Origin: Maridesulfovibrio hydrothermalis AM13 = DSM 14728
GTDB taxonomy: Bacteria > Desulfobacterota > Desulfovibrionia > Desulfovibrionales > Desulfovibrionaceae
Assembly (NCBI RefSeq): GCF_000331025.1
Contig: NC_020055.1
Coordinates: 2,575,370 to 2,639,369, forward strand
DNA: 64,000 bases
Direction of reading: 5' to 3'
Shown here in pieces: positions 55,941 to 64,000 of this stretch. Every line of letters starts with the position of its first letter. Position 1 is the first letter of the stretch. The notes under the pieces are model-generated. The model had not been told where the DNA came from, made no database searches, and was given only the letters and a program-made list of their open reading frames with translations. Position numbers and translations under genes: made by a program.

Positions 55941-56082
55941 CACAGGGATTGGAAAAATATAGATAAAGTCTAGACTTATAAAGTAACAGCGTTCTCTCTT
56001 TGTTGACAACGATTCTGCTCAAAGATAGTTCTGAATTTGTGTTTAAATGGTAGGTATAAAATTTTATACAGGTGCGATTGAT

Positions 56083-57885
56083 ATGAATTTTGAATTTAAA
56101 GGTGTCGATTATCCGACATCACCCGGTGTGTACTCAATGAAAGATAGTGCCGGGCGTATTATATATGTAGGTAAAGCTGCGAGCTTGCGTACGCGCCTTT
56201 CCTCGTATTTCAGGCAGATTCATAAGCACAGCCCCAAGACCAGAATTCTGGTTTCTAAAATTAATTCTATAGACACTCTTGTTACTGCTACGGAAAAAGA
56301 AGCTCTGTTGCTTGAGGCCAGTCTGATTAAAAAACACAGGCCGCGTTACAACATCGTCTTGAAGGATGATAAGCAATATGTGCTGTTTCAGCTCGATAAG
56401 CGTTCCGAGTATCCGCGGCTCAGGTTGACCCGCAAGGTTGTGCGTGACGGGTCAGTTTATTTCGGACCGTATACATCAAGCTTTTTTGCGCGCGAGACAT
56501 GGAAGATACTGGGCAAAGTTTTTCCGCTCAGAAAGTGTTCAGATACTGCTTTTAAAAACAGGGTGCGACCTTGTCTGTACCATGATATGGGACAATGTCT
56601 TGGGCCATGTGTCAATTTTGTCCCTCGTCAGGATTATATGAATTTGGTGCGTCAGGTTGAAATGCTTCTGTCCGGTAAGGCCGGTGATCTTATTTCATCC
56701 TTGCGATTGCAAATGGAATCTGCCTCTGAATCTCTTGAATTTGAAAAAGCAGCAAAGTTTCGTGATCAAATTAAAGCCATCAATAAGACTGTTGAAAAGC
56801 AGTCTGTTGTTTTGAATGAATATTCAGATATTGATGTAATTGCTTTGGCTGAGTCTTCACAAGGGGTCGGACTTGGGCTTCTTTTTGTTAGAAAAGGTCG
56901 GTTGCTTGATAAAAAAAACTTTTTCTGGCCCGGGCTTAGCCTTGAAGAAGGGGAAGAGATTCTGCACAGCTTTGTTTCCCAGTTCTACAGCTCCACAAAA
57001 TTCATACCGCCTAAGCTGCTTGTTCCTTTTGAATTTGATATGCAGAGTTCGGCTGAAATCCTTTCAGAACGAAGCAGGAATGCAGTGCGGATTACCACGC
57101 CCCATACTGGTGAAGAGAAGAGGCTTTTAGAAATAGCCCGAAAAAATGCTTCAATCGGGGCCAGAGAAAAGAAAAATGATAATATTCTCGAAGTTCTGGC
57201 ATCAAGACTTAAGCTGTCATCCCCGCCGCAACGTATCGAGTGTATTGATGCCTCTCATCTAGGGGGTGAGGGAATGCGGGTAGGTATGGTTGTCTACGAA
57301 GATGCAAAGCCTGAAAAATCTCAATACCGTACTTATGTTTTTCCGGAGCTGGAGTATTCATCTGATGACTACGCCGCTCTTTATCACTGGGTGATTAAAA
57401 GGATTGATTCCGGTCCGCCGTGGGGTGATCTTATTTTAATAGATGGCGGCAAAGGACAGCTTGCAGCGGTTGAAAAAGCTTTTTCCGATAACTGGACAGA
57501 TGAAGCACCTATTCCGCATCTGGCCTCTATAGCAAAAGGGCCAACCAGAAAAGCAGGAGAACTCGAAGACAGAATTTTCAGGCCCGGACGGAAAAATCAT
57601 CTTCCACTTAAAGGAGGAAGTCCAGAGCTTCTCTATCTGCAACGGATCAGAGATGAAGCGCACAGATTTGTAATTGGCAGGCAGCGTAAATCACGCAAGA
57701 AAAAAGTATTACAAAGTGAAGTCTTATCATTACCCGGAATCGGGCCTAAGACAGCGCGGTTACTTTGGGATGCGTTCGAGTCAGTTGCTAAGATGAAAGA
57801 AGCCACCGTCGCTGAATTATCACAAGTGCCCGGAATAGGAAAAAAACGCGCTAAACAGATCTATGATGCTTTTATAGAATTATGA
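56083..57885 (+). CDS. uvrC: UvrABC nuclease subunit C
   Basis: 600 residues. GIY-YIG nuclease (SPGVYSMKDSAGRIIYVGKA), UVR domain (LEFEKAAKFRDQIKAI), RNase H-like nuclease domain (RIECIDASHLGGEGMRVGM with catalytic Asp; LILIDGGKGQLAAVEKA) and two C-terminal helix-hairpin-helix units (LPGIGPKTARLLW; VPGIGKKRAKQIY). The chosen ATG has AGGTG upstream; the earlier one at 56047 has none. It makes the dual incision in nucleotide excision repair. Confidence 0.94.
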   Translation: MNFEFKGVDYPTSPGVYSMKDSAGRIIYVGKAASLRTRLSSYFRQIHKHSPKTRILVSKINSIDTLVTATEKEALLLEASLIKKHRPRYNIVLKDDKQYVLFQLDKRSEYPRLRLTRKVVRDGSVYFGPYTSSFFARETWKILGKVFPLRKCSDTAFKNRVRPCLYHDMGQCLGPCVNFVPRQDYMNLVRQVEMLLSGKAGDLISSLRLQMESASESLEFEKAAKFRDQIKAINKTVEKQSVVLNEYSDIDVIALAESSQGVGLGLLFVRKGRLLDKKNFFWPGLSLEEGEEILHSFVSQFYSSTKFIPPKLLVPFEFDMQSSAEILSERSRNAVRITTPHTGEEKRLLEIARKNASIGAREKKNDNILEVLASRLKLSSPPQRIECIDASHLGGEGMRVGMVVYEDAKPEKSQYRTYVFPELEYSSDDYAALYHWVIKRIDSGPPWGDLILIDGGKGQLAAVEKAFSDNWTDEAPIPHLASIAKGPTRKAGELEDRIFRPGRKNHLPLKGGSPELLYLQRIRDEAHRFVIGRQRKSRKKKVLQSEVLSLPGIGPKTARLLWDAFESVAKMKEATVAELSQVPGIGKKRAKQIYDAFIEL

Positions 57886-57903
57886 TGTTGCCAATGGTCA
57901 AAA

Positions 57904-57934
57904 GGGACGACCTTTATAAAAATCAGGTCGTCCC
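57904..57934. terminator. Hairpin between convergent uvrC and UPF0173 genes
   Basis: GGGACGACCT and AGGTCGTCCC form a perfect ten-pair stem with an 11-base loop. A short TTTT follows on the reverse strand. It is 18 bases after the uvrC stop and may end transcription from either side. Confidence 0.6.
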
Positions 57935-58018
57935 AATCCGGCCAGAAGTTTTAGGAGAGTTTTTATTTAAAACGTTCTCTGAAATCCGCAGGACGTCGGA
58001 GACAAAAGTCCTTTATTC

Positions 58019-58717
58019 TCAGGACGCGGTGTATTCAATTTCATACGGCTTACCAATTTCAAGTTTTGCAACTTTGCACTCAGGTGCGAGGTCCGCGCAA
58101 TGTTTTTCGAAGCTTACAGCGTCCTGTTCAAGGATAGGAAATGTTCCGTAATGCATGGGGATTGCTGTTTTGCAGTTAAGCAGTTTGCAGGCATAGGCTG
58201 CTTCTTTGGAATCCATTGTAAACCAGCCGCCGGTGGGCAGCAGGGCAACATCTATGTCATGCAGCTTTCCAAATAGTTCCATGCTGGAAAAAAGTCCGGT
58301 ATCACCTGCGAAATATACGCAAAACTCATCAGGGTAGGTTATGATGAATCCTGCCGGTGCTCCTGAAGCAGAGGAGTGCATGGCTTGTACCATTTTAACT
58401 TTTATTCCGGCAACTTCGATTGTACCGCCGATATTCATGCCGATAATTTTGTCGCCGCTGACTTCTTGATCAATCATGTCTTGAACAAAATCAAAGATAC
58501 AGACCAGTTCTGCTCCGGTGGCAGTGCAGATTTCTGCGGCCTGACCAACATGATCACCGTGGTCGTGGGAGACCAGTACAGCATCAGCTTTTTTGATAGA
58601 ACGCCAATGGGCAGAAGCCTTGGGGTTGCCCTCGAAAAAAGGATCGATGATAATTGTTTTGTCATCGGACTGAATCATAAAGTTGGAATGGCCGTTCCAA
58701 GTAAATACGTGTTTCAT
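58019..58717 (-). CDS. Metallo-beta-lactamase-fold hydrolase, UPF0173
   Basis: 232 residues. SHDHGDH at residues 50-56 is the first metal motif. FAGDTGLFSSM, LPTGGWFTMD and AIPMHYGTFPI give the other ligands and fit the UPF0173 group. The substrate is unknown. AGAGGT precedes ATG, overlapping the end of ubiX (two-base gap), so translation is coupled. Confidence 0.88.
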   Translation of the reverse strand: MKHVFTWNGHSNFMIQSDDKTIIIDPFFEGNPKASAHWRSIKKADAVLVSHDHGDHVGQAAEICTATGAELVCIFDFVQDMIDQEVSGDKIIGMNIGGTIEVAGIKVKMVQAMHSSASGAPAGFIITYPDEFCVYFAGDTGLFSSMELFGKLHDIDVALLPTGGWFTMDSKEAAYACKLLNCKTAIPMHYGTFPILEQDAVSFEKHCADLAPECKVAKLEIGKPYEIEYTAS

Positions 58718-58719
58718 AA

Positions 58720-59298
58720 TTACCTCTGTGAGTCTGCGCCCCAGCGCTGATATAGGTTATGCGGGATATTCAGTTGTTCAAGAATCCTTCCTGCCATGTG
58801 GGAGGAAAGATCATCAATACTTTGCGGTGTATGATAAAACCCCGGAGATGCAGGCATTACCGTTGCCCCTGCGAGGGTTGCTGTTTCCATGTTTCTTATA
58901 TGGATCAGGTTGAGCGGCGTTTCTCTGGTCACTAAGATTAATTTCCGTCTTTCTTTGAGGCATACATCAGCTGCGCGGTGAATAAGGTTGGTGCCGAAAC
59001 CATGCGCAATAGCCGCAAGTGATGACATGGAGCAAGGACAGATAATCATTCCTGCATGATCCCATGATCCGCTCGCTGGTGGTGCGGCAATGTTCTCATG
59101 GGGGTAAACTGAGTCTGCGTTTCCGGTAAGATCTTCAGGGGTGAATTCCGTTTCAAGTTCCATGACTTTAAGGGCTGCTTCGGAAAGAATCAGATGCAGT
59201 TCGATGCCATCCATTTTCCCAAAATGCTGAGCAAGTTTTACGGCGTAAGTTGTGCCGCTTGCTCCTGTTACTGCAAGTATAATTCTTTTTTTATCCAT
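58720..59298 (-). CDS. ubiX: Flavin prenyltransferase UbiX
   Basis: 192 residues. Makes prenylated FMN for UbiD-type decarboxylases. AVTGASGTTYAVKLAQHF (FMN site), CPCSMSSLAAIAHG, ADVCLKERRKLILVTRETPL and ATVMPASPGFYHTPQSI match. No ubiD lies in the window, so its partner is elsewhere. The ribosome site is weak. Confidence 0.95.
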   Translation of the reverse strand: MDKKRIILAVTGASGTTYAVKLAQHFGKMDGIELHLILSEAALKVMELETEFTPEDLTGNADSVYPHENIAAPPASGSWDHAGMIICPCSMSSLAAIAHGFGTNLIHRAADVCLKERRKLILVTRETPLNLIHIRNMETATLAGATVMPASPGFYHTPQSIDDLSSHMAGRILEQLNIPHNLYQRWGADSQR

Positions 59299-59581
59299 AG
59301 TTTTCTATTTGATGCGTTACGCGTTTTTGAATTTGTAAATAGTTTATATGAGATTAAAGGGTGCAATGTTTTGTGTCAGTTGTTTTAAGAAATTAAGTAC
59401 ATCAGTGATGATAAGTTCACAACCCGCGTCAAAGCCGCGATTTGCTATTACTAACATTATATAAAGGCTGCAGGTTCTAATTTCTTGAGTTTTTGTGATT
59501 CTTATGAGAGTAGAAGCACAACTTAATTTTCTTTCCCGATAAAAATATGCTTCACTAAAATTTACCTTACGGAGAAAAACT

Positions 59582-60763
59582 ATGGTCACTCTCGGTACAG
59601 CCGGAACTTCCTCTGCACGCAAGATGATGCTTCTTGGCGGCGGCGAGCTTGGTAAAGAGGTCGTAATTGAGGCCCAGCGTCTCGGCGTAGAAGTAATTGT
59701 TGTAGACAGGTATGAAAATACCCCCGCTATGCAGGTTGCTCATCGTAGCTATGTTATTTCCATGCTTGATGCAACCGCGCTGCGAAAAGTGGTTGAAACC
59801 GAAAAACCTGATTTCATCGTACCTGAGATTGAAGCTATTGCCACTCAGACTCTGGTTGAGCTGGAAGAGGAAGGATTTACTGTAATCCCCACTGCAAGAA
59901 CCACCAGATTGACCATGGACCGTGAAGGAATCCGCAGGCTTGCAGCTGAGGAAGTAGGTCTTCAGACCTCTCCCTTCAAATTTGCTGATACTAAAGAAGA
60001 ATACCTTGCTGCTGTAAAAGAAATCGGCATCCCTTGCGTGATCAAGCCGGTGATGAGTTCCTCCGGCAAAGGACAGAGCACCGTTAAAAGCGAGGCTGAC
60101 ATTGATTATTCATGGGAGTATTCCCAGTCCGGCGGCAGAACCGGCGAAGGGCGTATCATTATAGAAAAATTTGTTGACTTCGATTATGAAATTACTCTGC
60201 TTACCGTGCGTCATGCCGGGGGTACATCCTACTGCGCCCCTATCGGGCACAGGCAGGAAGACGGTGATTACCGTGAATCATGGCAGCCGCAGCCTATGAC
60301 TGACATCGCTCTTGAAAAGGCTCAGGATTACGCCCTAAGAATTACCGATGCTCTTGGCGGGCGCGGTCTTTTCGGTGTGGAGCTTTTCATAAAAGGTGAT
60401 GAAATTTATTTCAGCGAAGTTTCGCCCCGCCCGCATGATACCGGACTGGTTACGGTTATTTCGCAGGACTTAAGTGAATTTGCGCTGCATGTTCGTGCTA
60501 TACTCGGTTTGCCTGTTCCGGCTATTCGTCAGTATGGCCCTGCTGCTTCAAGCGTTATTCTTTCAGACGGTAAATCCATAGCTCCTTCTTTTGCTAATGT
60601 TGATAAAGCATTAGAAGAGGCAGATACTAAAGTTTTGATTTTTGGTAAGGGAGAATGCGACGGAGTTCGCCGTCTTGGTGTTGCGCTTGCACTTGGTAAA
60701 GATATTGATGATGCCAAGAAGCGTGCGATCCGCTCTTCATCTGCTGTAGAAATCGAATACTGA
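59582..60763 (+). CDS. purT: Formate-dependent GAR transformylase PurT
   Basis: 393 residues, ATP-grasp enzyme. [59 protein letters not shown], and [13 protein letters not shown] are typical. Uses formate and ATP to formylate GAR in purine synthesis, which suits a formate-handling anaerobe. CGGAG precedes ATG. A 283-base space separates it from ubiX; nothing was recognised there. Confidence 0.95.
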   Translation: MVTLGTAGTSSARKMMLLGGGELGKEVVIEAQRLGVEVIVVDRYENTPAMQVAHRSYVISMLDATALRKVVETEKPDFIVPEIEAIATQTLVELEEEGFTVIPTARTTRLTMDREGIRRLAAEEVGLQTSPFKFADTKEEYLAAVKEIGIPCVIKPVMSSSGKGQSTVKSEADIDYSWEYSQSGGRTGEGRIIIEKFVDFDYEITLLTVRHAGGTSYCAPIGHRQEDGDYRESWQPQPMTDIALEKAQDYALRITDALGGRGLFGVELFIKGDEIYFSEVSPRPHDTGLVTVISQDLSEFALHVRAILGLPVPAIRQYGPAASSVILSDGKSIAPSFANVDKALEEADTKVLIFGKGECDGVRRLGVALALGKDIDDAKKRAIRSSSAVEIEY

Positions 60764-60801
60764 TTTTTTCAGACCTTTTTTCAGGTTTTATATTCAGCAA
60801 T

Positions 60802-60840
60802 AAATTCCCCTGTGCATTCAGTGTGCAGGGGAATTTTATT
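60802..60840 (+). terminator. Terminator of purT
   Basis: AAATTCCCCTG pairs with CAGGGGAATTT around TGCATTCAGTGTG, followed by TTATTGTTTA. It lies about 40 bases after the stop. Confidence 0.85.
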
Positions 60841-61086
60841 GTTTATACGGCGGGTTAATAAAATGGGTCGGTTTTCATTGACAGTATTAACGAAAAATGC
60901 GCATTAAAACTCCTCTGACAACGGAATACGAAAAATATATGAATATTTTTGCTTGTAATCAATAGTAAGTGGTTACCTCCTTCGTCTTTCCATAAGAAAA
61001 TTCCTGAAATCAGCGCAATTACTTTTCAAGGTAAATTTGAGTTCAGGCAAGTGACTTAATTAATTAAATATAAAGGACATATACTT
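60841..61086. other. Leader of the NhaC-type gene
   Basis: The space from purT to the antiporter is 323 bases, including the terminator. The remaining 246 bases have no gene, no repeat and no recognised riboswitch. Promoters for the antiporter should lie here. Confidence 0.4.
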
Positions 61087-62391
61087 ATGAAACAGGAAGC
61101 TAACGGCCTAGCTCTGGCTCCACTTGGTTTATTTCTGGTGATCTTCATCGGAACAGGTACTTTCCTGACCATGAATGGAACCAGCATGGCTTTTTATCAG
61201 CTGTCTGCCACCGTTGCCATTTTGCCTGCAATTGCCTGGGCAATCTGGATGGGTAAACATAAAATTACTGACAAAATTAATATTTTTCTCAGAGGAGCCG
61301 GAGAGCCGGGGATCATCACTATGTGTATGATTTATCTGCTTGCCGGAGGATTTGCAGCTGTTGCAAAATCCATCGGCGGGGTTGAGTCTACCGTCAATCT
61401 TGGTCTTTCCATCGTACCTGCTTCAATGGTTTTGCCCGGTTTGTTTGTCATTGCAGCGTTTATAGCTACTGCTATGGGAACTTCCATGGGAACTATTGCC
61501 GCTATTGCTCCGATTGCTGTAGGTGTTGCCACGAAAACTGATATTCCTTCGGCTTTGCTCATGGGAGCGGTTGTCGGCGGTGCAATGTTTGGTGATAACC
61601 TTTCCATGATATCTGATACGACCATTGCTGCAACCCGAACTCAGGGCTGTAAGATGAGCGACAAGTTCAAAATGAACTTTCTTATAGCTCTGCCTGCTGC
61701 TATACTCACGGTTATCATTTTATATATAGCAGGCGAGGGTGGGCAGGTGCTTCAGGACGGTTCATACAGTCTGATCAAGGTGCTGCCTTATATTACAATT
61801 CTGGTGATGGCGGTTATGGGCATTAATGTCTTTATCGTACTCGGAGCCGGAATTGTTTTTACCGGATTTGTCGGGCTGGTAACAATGACCGATTTCAGCA
61901 TGCTCAAATTCTCGCAGGATATCTACACCGGCTTTACCGGAATGCAGGAAATCCTTGTACTCTCCCTGCTTGTGGGCGGTCTTGGGGAGCTTATCAAGTT
62001 TCATGGTGGAATCGCTTACATTATCCGGTTCATAGGTAAACTTACCCGCGGAACCAAATCCACCAGAGCCGGCGAATTCAGCATCGGTGCACTTTCGGTC
62101 TTTTCAGATCTGTGTACCGCAAACAATACTGTTGCCATCATCCTCACCGGAGGCATGGCAAAGGAAATTGCTGAAAGCCATAACGTTGATCCACGCCGCA
62201 GTGCGAGTTTGCTGGATATCTTTTCCTGCATTGTTCAGGGACTTATTCCTTATGGCGCACAGGTGCTTCTTGCCGGATCAATATCCGGCCTTTCTCCGTT
62301 GGAAATTATTGGAAATATGCACTATTGTTTCATTCTCGCAATTGTGGCAGTGCTGAGTATAATCACCGGATTTCCAAGGATTAAGAAATAG
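61087..62391 (+). CDS. NhaC-type Na+/H+ antiporter family protein
   Basis: 434 residues with about ten to twelve predicted membrane helices. ATAMGTSMGTIAAIAPIAVG, GAVVGGAMFGDNLSMISDTT and LSVFSDLCTANNTVAIILTG are marks of the NhaC/IT superfamily, including the Asp in FGDNLSMISD. The substrate could be sodium/proton or an organic acid. AAAGGAC precedes ATG by several bases. Marine Desulfovibrio depend on Na+ gradients. Confidence 0.85.
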   Translation: MKQEANGLALAPLGLFLVIFIGTGTFLTMNGTSMAFYQLSATVAILPAIAWAIWMGKHKITDKINIFLRGAGEPGIITMCMIYLLAGGFAAVAKSIGGVESTVNLGLSIVPASMVLPGLFVIAAFIATAMGTSMGTIAAIAPIAVGVATKTDIPSALLMGAVVGGAMFGDNLSMISDTTIAATRTQGCKMSDKFKMNFLIALPAAILTVIILYIAGEGGQVLQDGSYSLIKVLPYITILVMAVMGINVFIVLGAGIVFTGFVGLVTMTDFSMLKFSQDIYTGFTGMQEILVLSLLVGGLGELIKFHGGIAYIIRFIGKLTRGTKSTRAGEFSIGALSVFSDLCTANNTVAIILTGGMAKEIAESHNVDPRRSASLLDIFSCIVQGLIPYGAQVLLAGSISGLSPLEIIGNMHYCFILAIVAVLSIITGFPRIKK

Positions 62392-62440
62392 TTGAATTGA
62401 ATGCTGTATTCTTTTTGGTTGCTGCATTTTATCTAAAACA

Positions 62441-62482
62441 AAAACGGCCGCTGTTTGTAATTACAAGCAGCGGCCGTTTTTT
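62441..62482 (+). terminator. Strong terminator, near-perfect palindrome
   Basis: AAAACGGCCGCTGTTTGTAA is mirrored by its complement with one T-G wobble, a 20-pair hairpin with no real loop of its own, flanked by A and T tracts. It may serve the antiporter and, in reverse, the DUF190 gene. Confidence 0.92.
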
Positions 62483-62550
62483 GTTCAATTTCAAGACAGG
62501 TCGGTATTATTTGAATGTCCTGTTCTGTTTTGCTATCATTAGTGAGTAGG

Positions 62551-62898
62551 TTATTTCTTTTTACCTTCACGGTGTTTGTGAAGGATAATGTTTACTTCAT
62601 CAGTTGTTACCAACCCTTCGGTCATGTGTTCATTTAAGAAGTTCACGAAAGTTTCAATTTTATCGGAAGTGTCTACTATCTCAATGATTAGGGGCAGATC
62701 TTCCGATAATCGGAGAATGGAAGTGGTGCGAACCTGACTGTTCACGCCGTATCCCATAACGCCTCTGTAAACCGATGCTCCGGCGAGACCTTGCTTACGT
62801 GCTTCTTCCACGATGACTTCAAACAGAGGGCGATGCTTGATACGGTTTTCTTCACCTGTATAGATTTTGAGCCTTACAGCTTTTTCGGGTAGAGTCAT
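62551..62898 (-). CDS. DUF190 family protein
   Basis: 115 residues. KIYTGEENRIKHRPLFEVI, ASVYRGVMGYGVNSQVRT and LPLIIEIVDTSDKIETFV match DUF190, a PII-like fold protein that commonly neighbours crcB. Role unknown; it may adjust fluoride export. The second ATG is taken since GGAGA overlaps the first. It lies 30 bases downstream of crcB. Confidence 0.9.
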   Translation of the reverse strand: MTLPEKAVRLKIYTGEENRIKHRPLFEVIVEEARKQGLAGASVYRGVMGYGVNSQVRTTSILRLSEDLPLIIEIVDTSDKIETFVNFLNEHMTEGLVTTDEVNIILHKHREGKKK

Positions 62899-62928
62899 AA
62901 GCATTCTCCATTGTTATATTTATTAAAA

Positions 62929-63309
62929 TCAGGAAACTATCAATCGTCCGAGAGCAAGTCCTGCAATTACGCAAACAAAGCCTAATGCGCTTTGTCCACC
63001 AATATTGAGGGCTGCCATCGGCCATTGTCCTGATTTAATTAAGGTTGTTGTTTCGAACATATAAGTTGAAAATGTTGTGAATGCGCCCATAAACCCGGTC
63101 AGAATCATGAGTCTCATTTCAGGGGACAGGCCTAGGCGGTCTTCAAATGTACCGGTTACCAGACCAAATAGCAGACAGCCGAGCATATTGACCGTAAACG
63201 TACCTGCCGGAAATGAAGTATCAAACATTCGTTGCGCTGCGCCGGATACAACGTATCGGCACAATGTGCCGGCAGCTCCGCCTGCTGCTATATAGAAATA
63301 TTTTTGCAT
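62929..63309 (-). CDS. crcB: Fluoride exporter CrcB/Fluc
   Basis: 126 residues, four membrane helices. GGAAGTLCRYVVSG, GTFTVNMLGCLLFGLVTG with the conserved Asn, and TGFMGAFTTFSTYMFET with the phenylalanine box are the Fluc marks. It acts as a dual-topology dimer for fluoride. The gene is paired with DUF190. No fluoride riboswitch was recognised in the 180 bases upstream. Confidence 0.95.
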   Translation of the reverse strand: MQKYFYIAAGGAAGTLCRYVVSGAAQRMFDTSFPAGTFTVNMLGCLLFGLVTGTFEDRLGLSPEMRLMILTGFMGAFTTFSTYMFETTTLIKSGQWPMAALNIGGQSALGFVCVIAGLALGRLIVS

Positions 63310-63491
63310 GTATTGTTCTGCCTTTGCCGGTCCTGTCGGGGGCTTGTTACTTTTTGATAAAAGATTTTAAGAATTTTCAGGCTCTTTATCGGGGATGTAC
63401 TGGCACTACCGGTCAGCTTTGTTTTTTGAAAATTCCGATTTTGAAAACATATAAAGCTCAATAACACTTCAAGCTTAGAGAGAAAAGAGAA

Positions 63492-64000
63492 ATGGCATTT
63501 GAAATTGAGTTGAAATTTTTAGACGCTGATCATGAGTCGGCTCGTAGTATAATGAAAGAGCGGGGCGGTGAATTTCTTTCCCGTCATTATGAGCGTAATG
63601 TGGTGCTGGATGATCCGGGGCGGACTTTATATAAGCGTTCTGCCTTGCTGCGGGTCAGGCAGGCGGATAAGATTACTATGACTGTTAAGCGTATTCCGGC
63701 TGATATCATTGAGGGCAAAGCCAAGGTTTATGTTGAACACGAGACTGAGGTTTCTGATTTTGATGAGACTGTTTCAGCTTTGCAGGTGCTGGGGTATGCT
63801 CCAGTTTTTCAGTATGAAAAGATTCGGGAAGAATGGAAGTTTGCCGATTGTCATATTTGTCTTGATCATTTACCATTTGGCCTGTTTATTGAGATAGAAG
63901 GGGCGGAAGATGAAATTTTAGCCTGTGCTGATTTGCTCAGGCTTAAGGAGGCAGATTCCTGCAAAAAAACTTATCATGAACTTAATAGAGATTACCGTGC
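63492..64000 (+). CDS. CYTH-domain protein, CyaB-like adenylate cyclase family (partial)
   Basis: The gene is cut by the window end after 169 codons. The ExExK motif EIELKF near the N-terminus, then RSALLRVRQADKITMTVKRI, YEKIREEWKF and HLPFGLFIEIEG show a CYTH tunnel fold. Members include class IV adenylate cyclase (CyaB), thiamine triphosphatase and tripolyphosphatase; the VRQ, EKIREEW and ICLDHLPFGLFIEIEG parts favour CyaB. It could supply cAMP for the cNMP-binding pair at 27957-30309, but this is inference. Confidence 0.85.
   Translation, partial: MAFEIELKFLDADHESARSIMKERGGEFLSRHYERNVVLDDPGRTLYKRSALLRVRQADKITMTVKRIPADIIEGKAKVYVEHETEVSDFDETVSALQVLGYAPVFQYEKIREEWKFADCHICLDHLPFGLFIEIEGAEDEILACADLLRLKEADSCKKTYHELNRDYR

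Noticed and set aside
63310-63491. A fluoride riboswitch upstream of crcB
   Set aside because: The conserved crcB-motif blocks could not be found on the reverse strand.

Overview
The window looks like part of the chromosome of a Desulfovibrio-type sulfate reducer, probably one of the less GC-rich marine lineages now called Maridesulfovibrio. The grounds are a large outer-membrane porin of the kind common in this group, a tRNA-Sec gene, a minimal SufC/SufB iron-sulfur system, a bacteriohemerythrin, LarB/LarC, PaaK, and a long variant of PEP synthase. The genus is an inference from gene content. No rRNA, phage, plasmid or insertion-sequence gene was recognised.

Layout. 1-570 is the leader-distal end of a type I-F CRISPR array (60-base period, degenerate last repeat). 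Its cas genes lie outside the window. Two small unknown proteins follow (591-1619). 1886-4583 is an MFS transporter translationally coupled to an anti-sigma-kinase-like ATPase fused to an acetyltransferase-like region, followed by a bacteriohemerythrin and selC. 5410-15415 is a forward housekeeping run: ftsH, folP, cdaA, cdaR/ybbR, glmM, galU, an exported unknown and priA. It joins protein quality control, folate, c-di-AMP and cell-wall sugar synthesis. 15589-17382 (reverse) holds a degenerate WecG/TagA-like plus STAS fusion and an Smr protein. 17769-19716 is sufC-sufB. 19895-24393 holds a YdjM-like membrane protein, a QueG-like iron-sulfur gene split by a frameshift at an A7 run, a glycosyltransferase and a fused SucC-SucD protein.

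24714-31356 has two unknown proteins, a CCA-adding enzyme, a TVP38-type membrane protein, a tandem pair of cyclic-nucleotide-binding proteins whose C-termini resemble FliG-C, and a biotin ligase. 31681-37524 has ppsA, two envelope lipoproteins and a methyltransferase. 37527-40526 (reverse) is galE-larC-larB. 40751-43636 has a MuiA/DUF4139 protein convergent with a FadL-type outer-membrane protein.

The right third is mostly reverse strand. A probable long operon runs rpsF-rpsR-rplI-dnaB-paaK-DUF456-thrC-tlyA and ends at a hairpin at about 44050. It is followed by hisD-purC-fabI and the porin. Then come uvrC, ubiX plus a UPF0173 hydrolase, purT, an NhaC-type antiporter, crcB-DUF190, and the start of a CYTH/CyaB-like gene cut by the window edge.

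The best candidates for undescribed biology are the cNMP-binding/FliG-C-like pair (27957-30309), the GT26-like/STAS fusion (15589-16620), and the ATPase/acetyltransferase fusion coupled to an MFS protein (1886-4583). All domain assignments were made by reading the sequence and have not been confirmed by database search.
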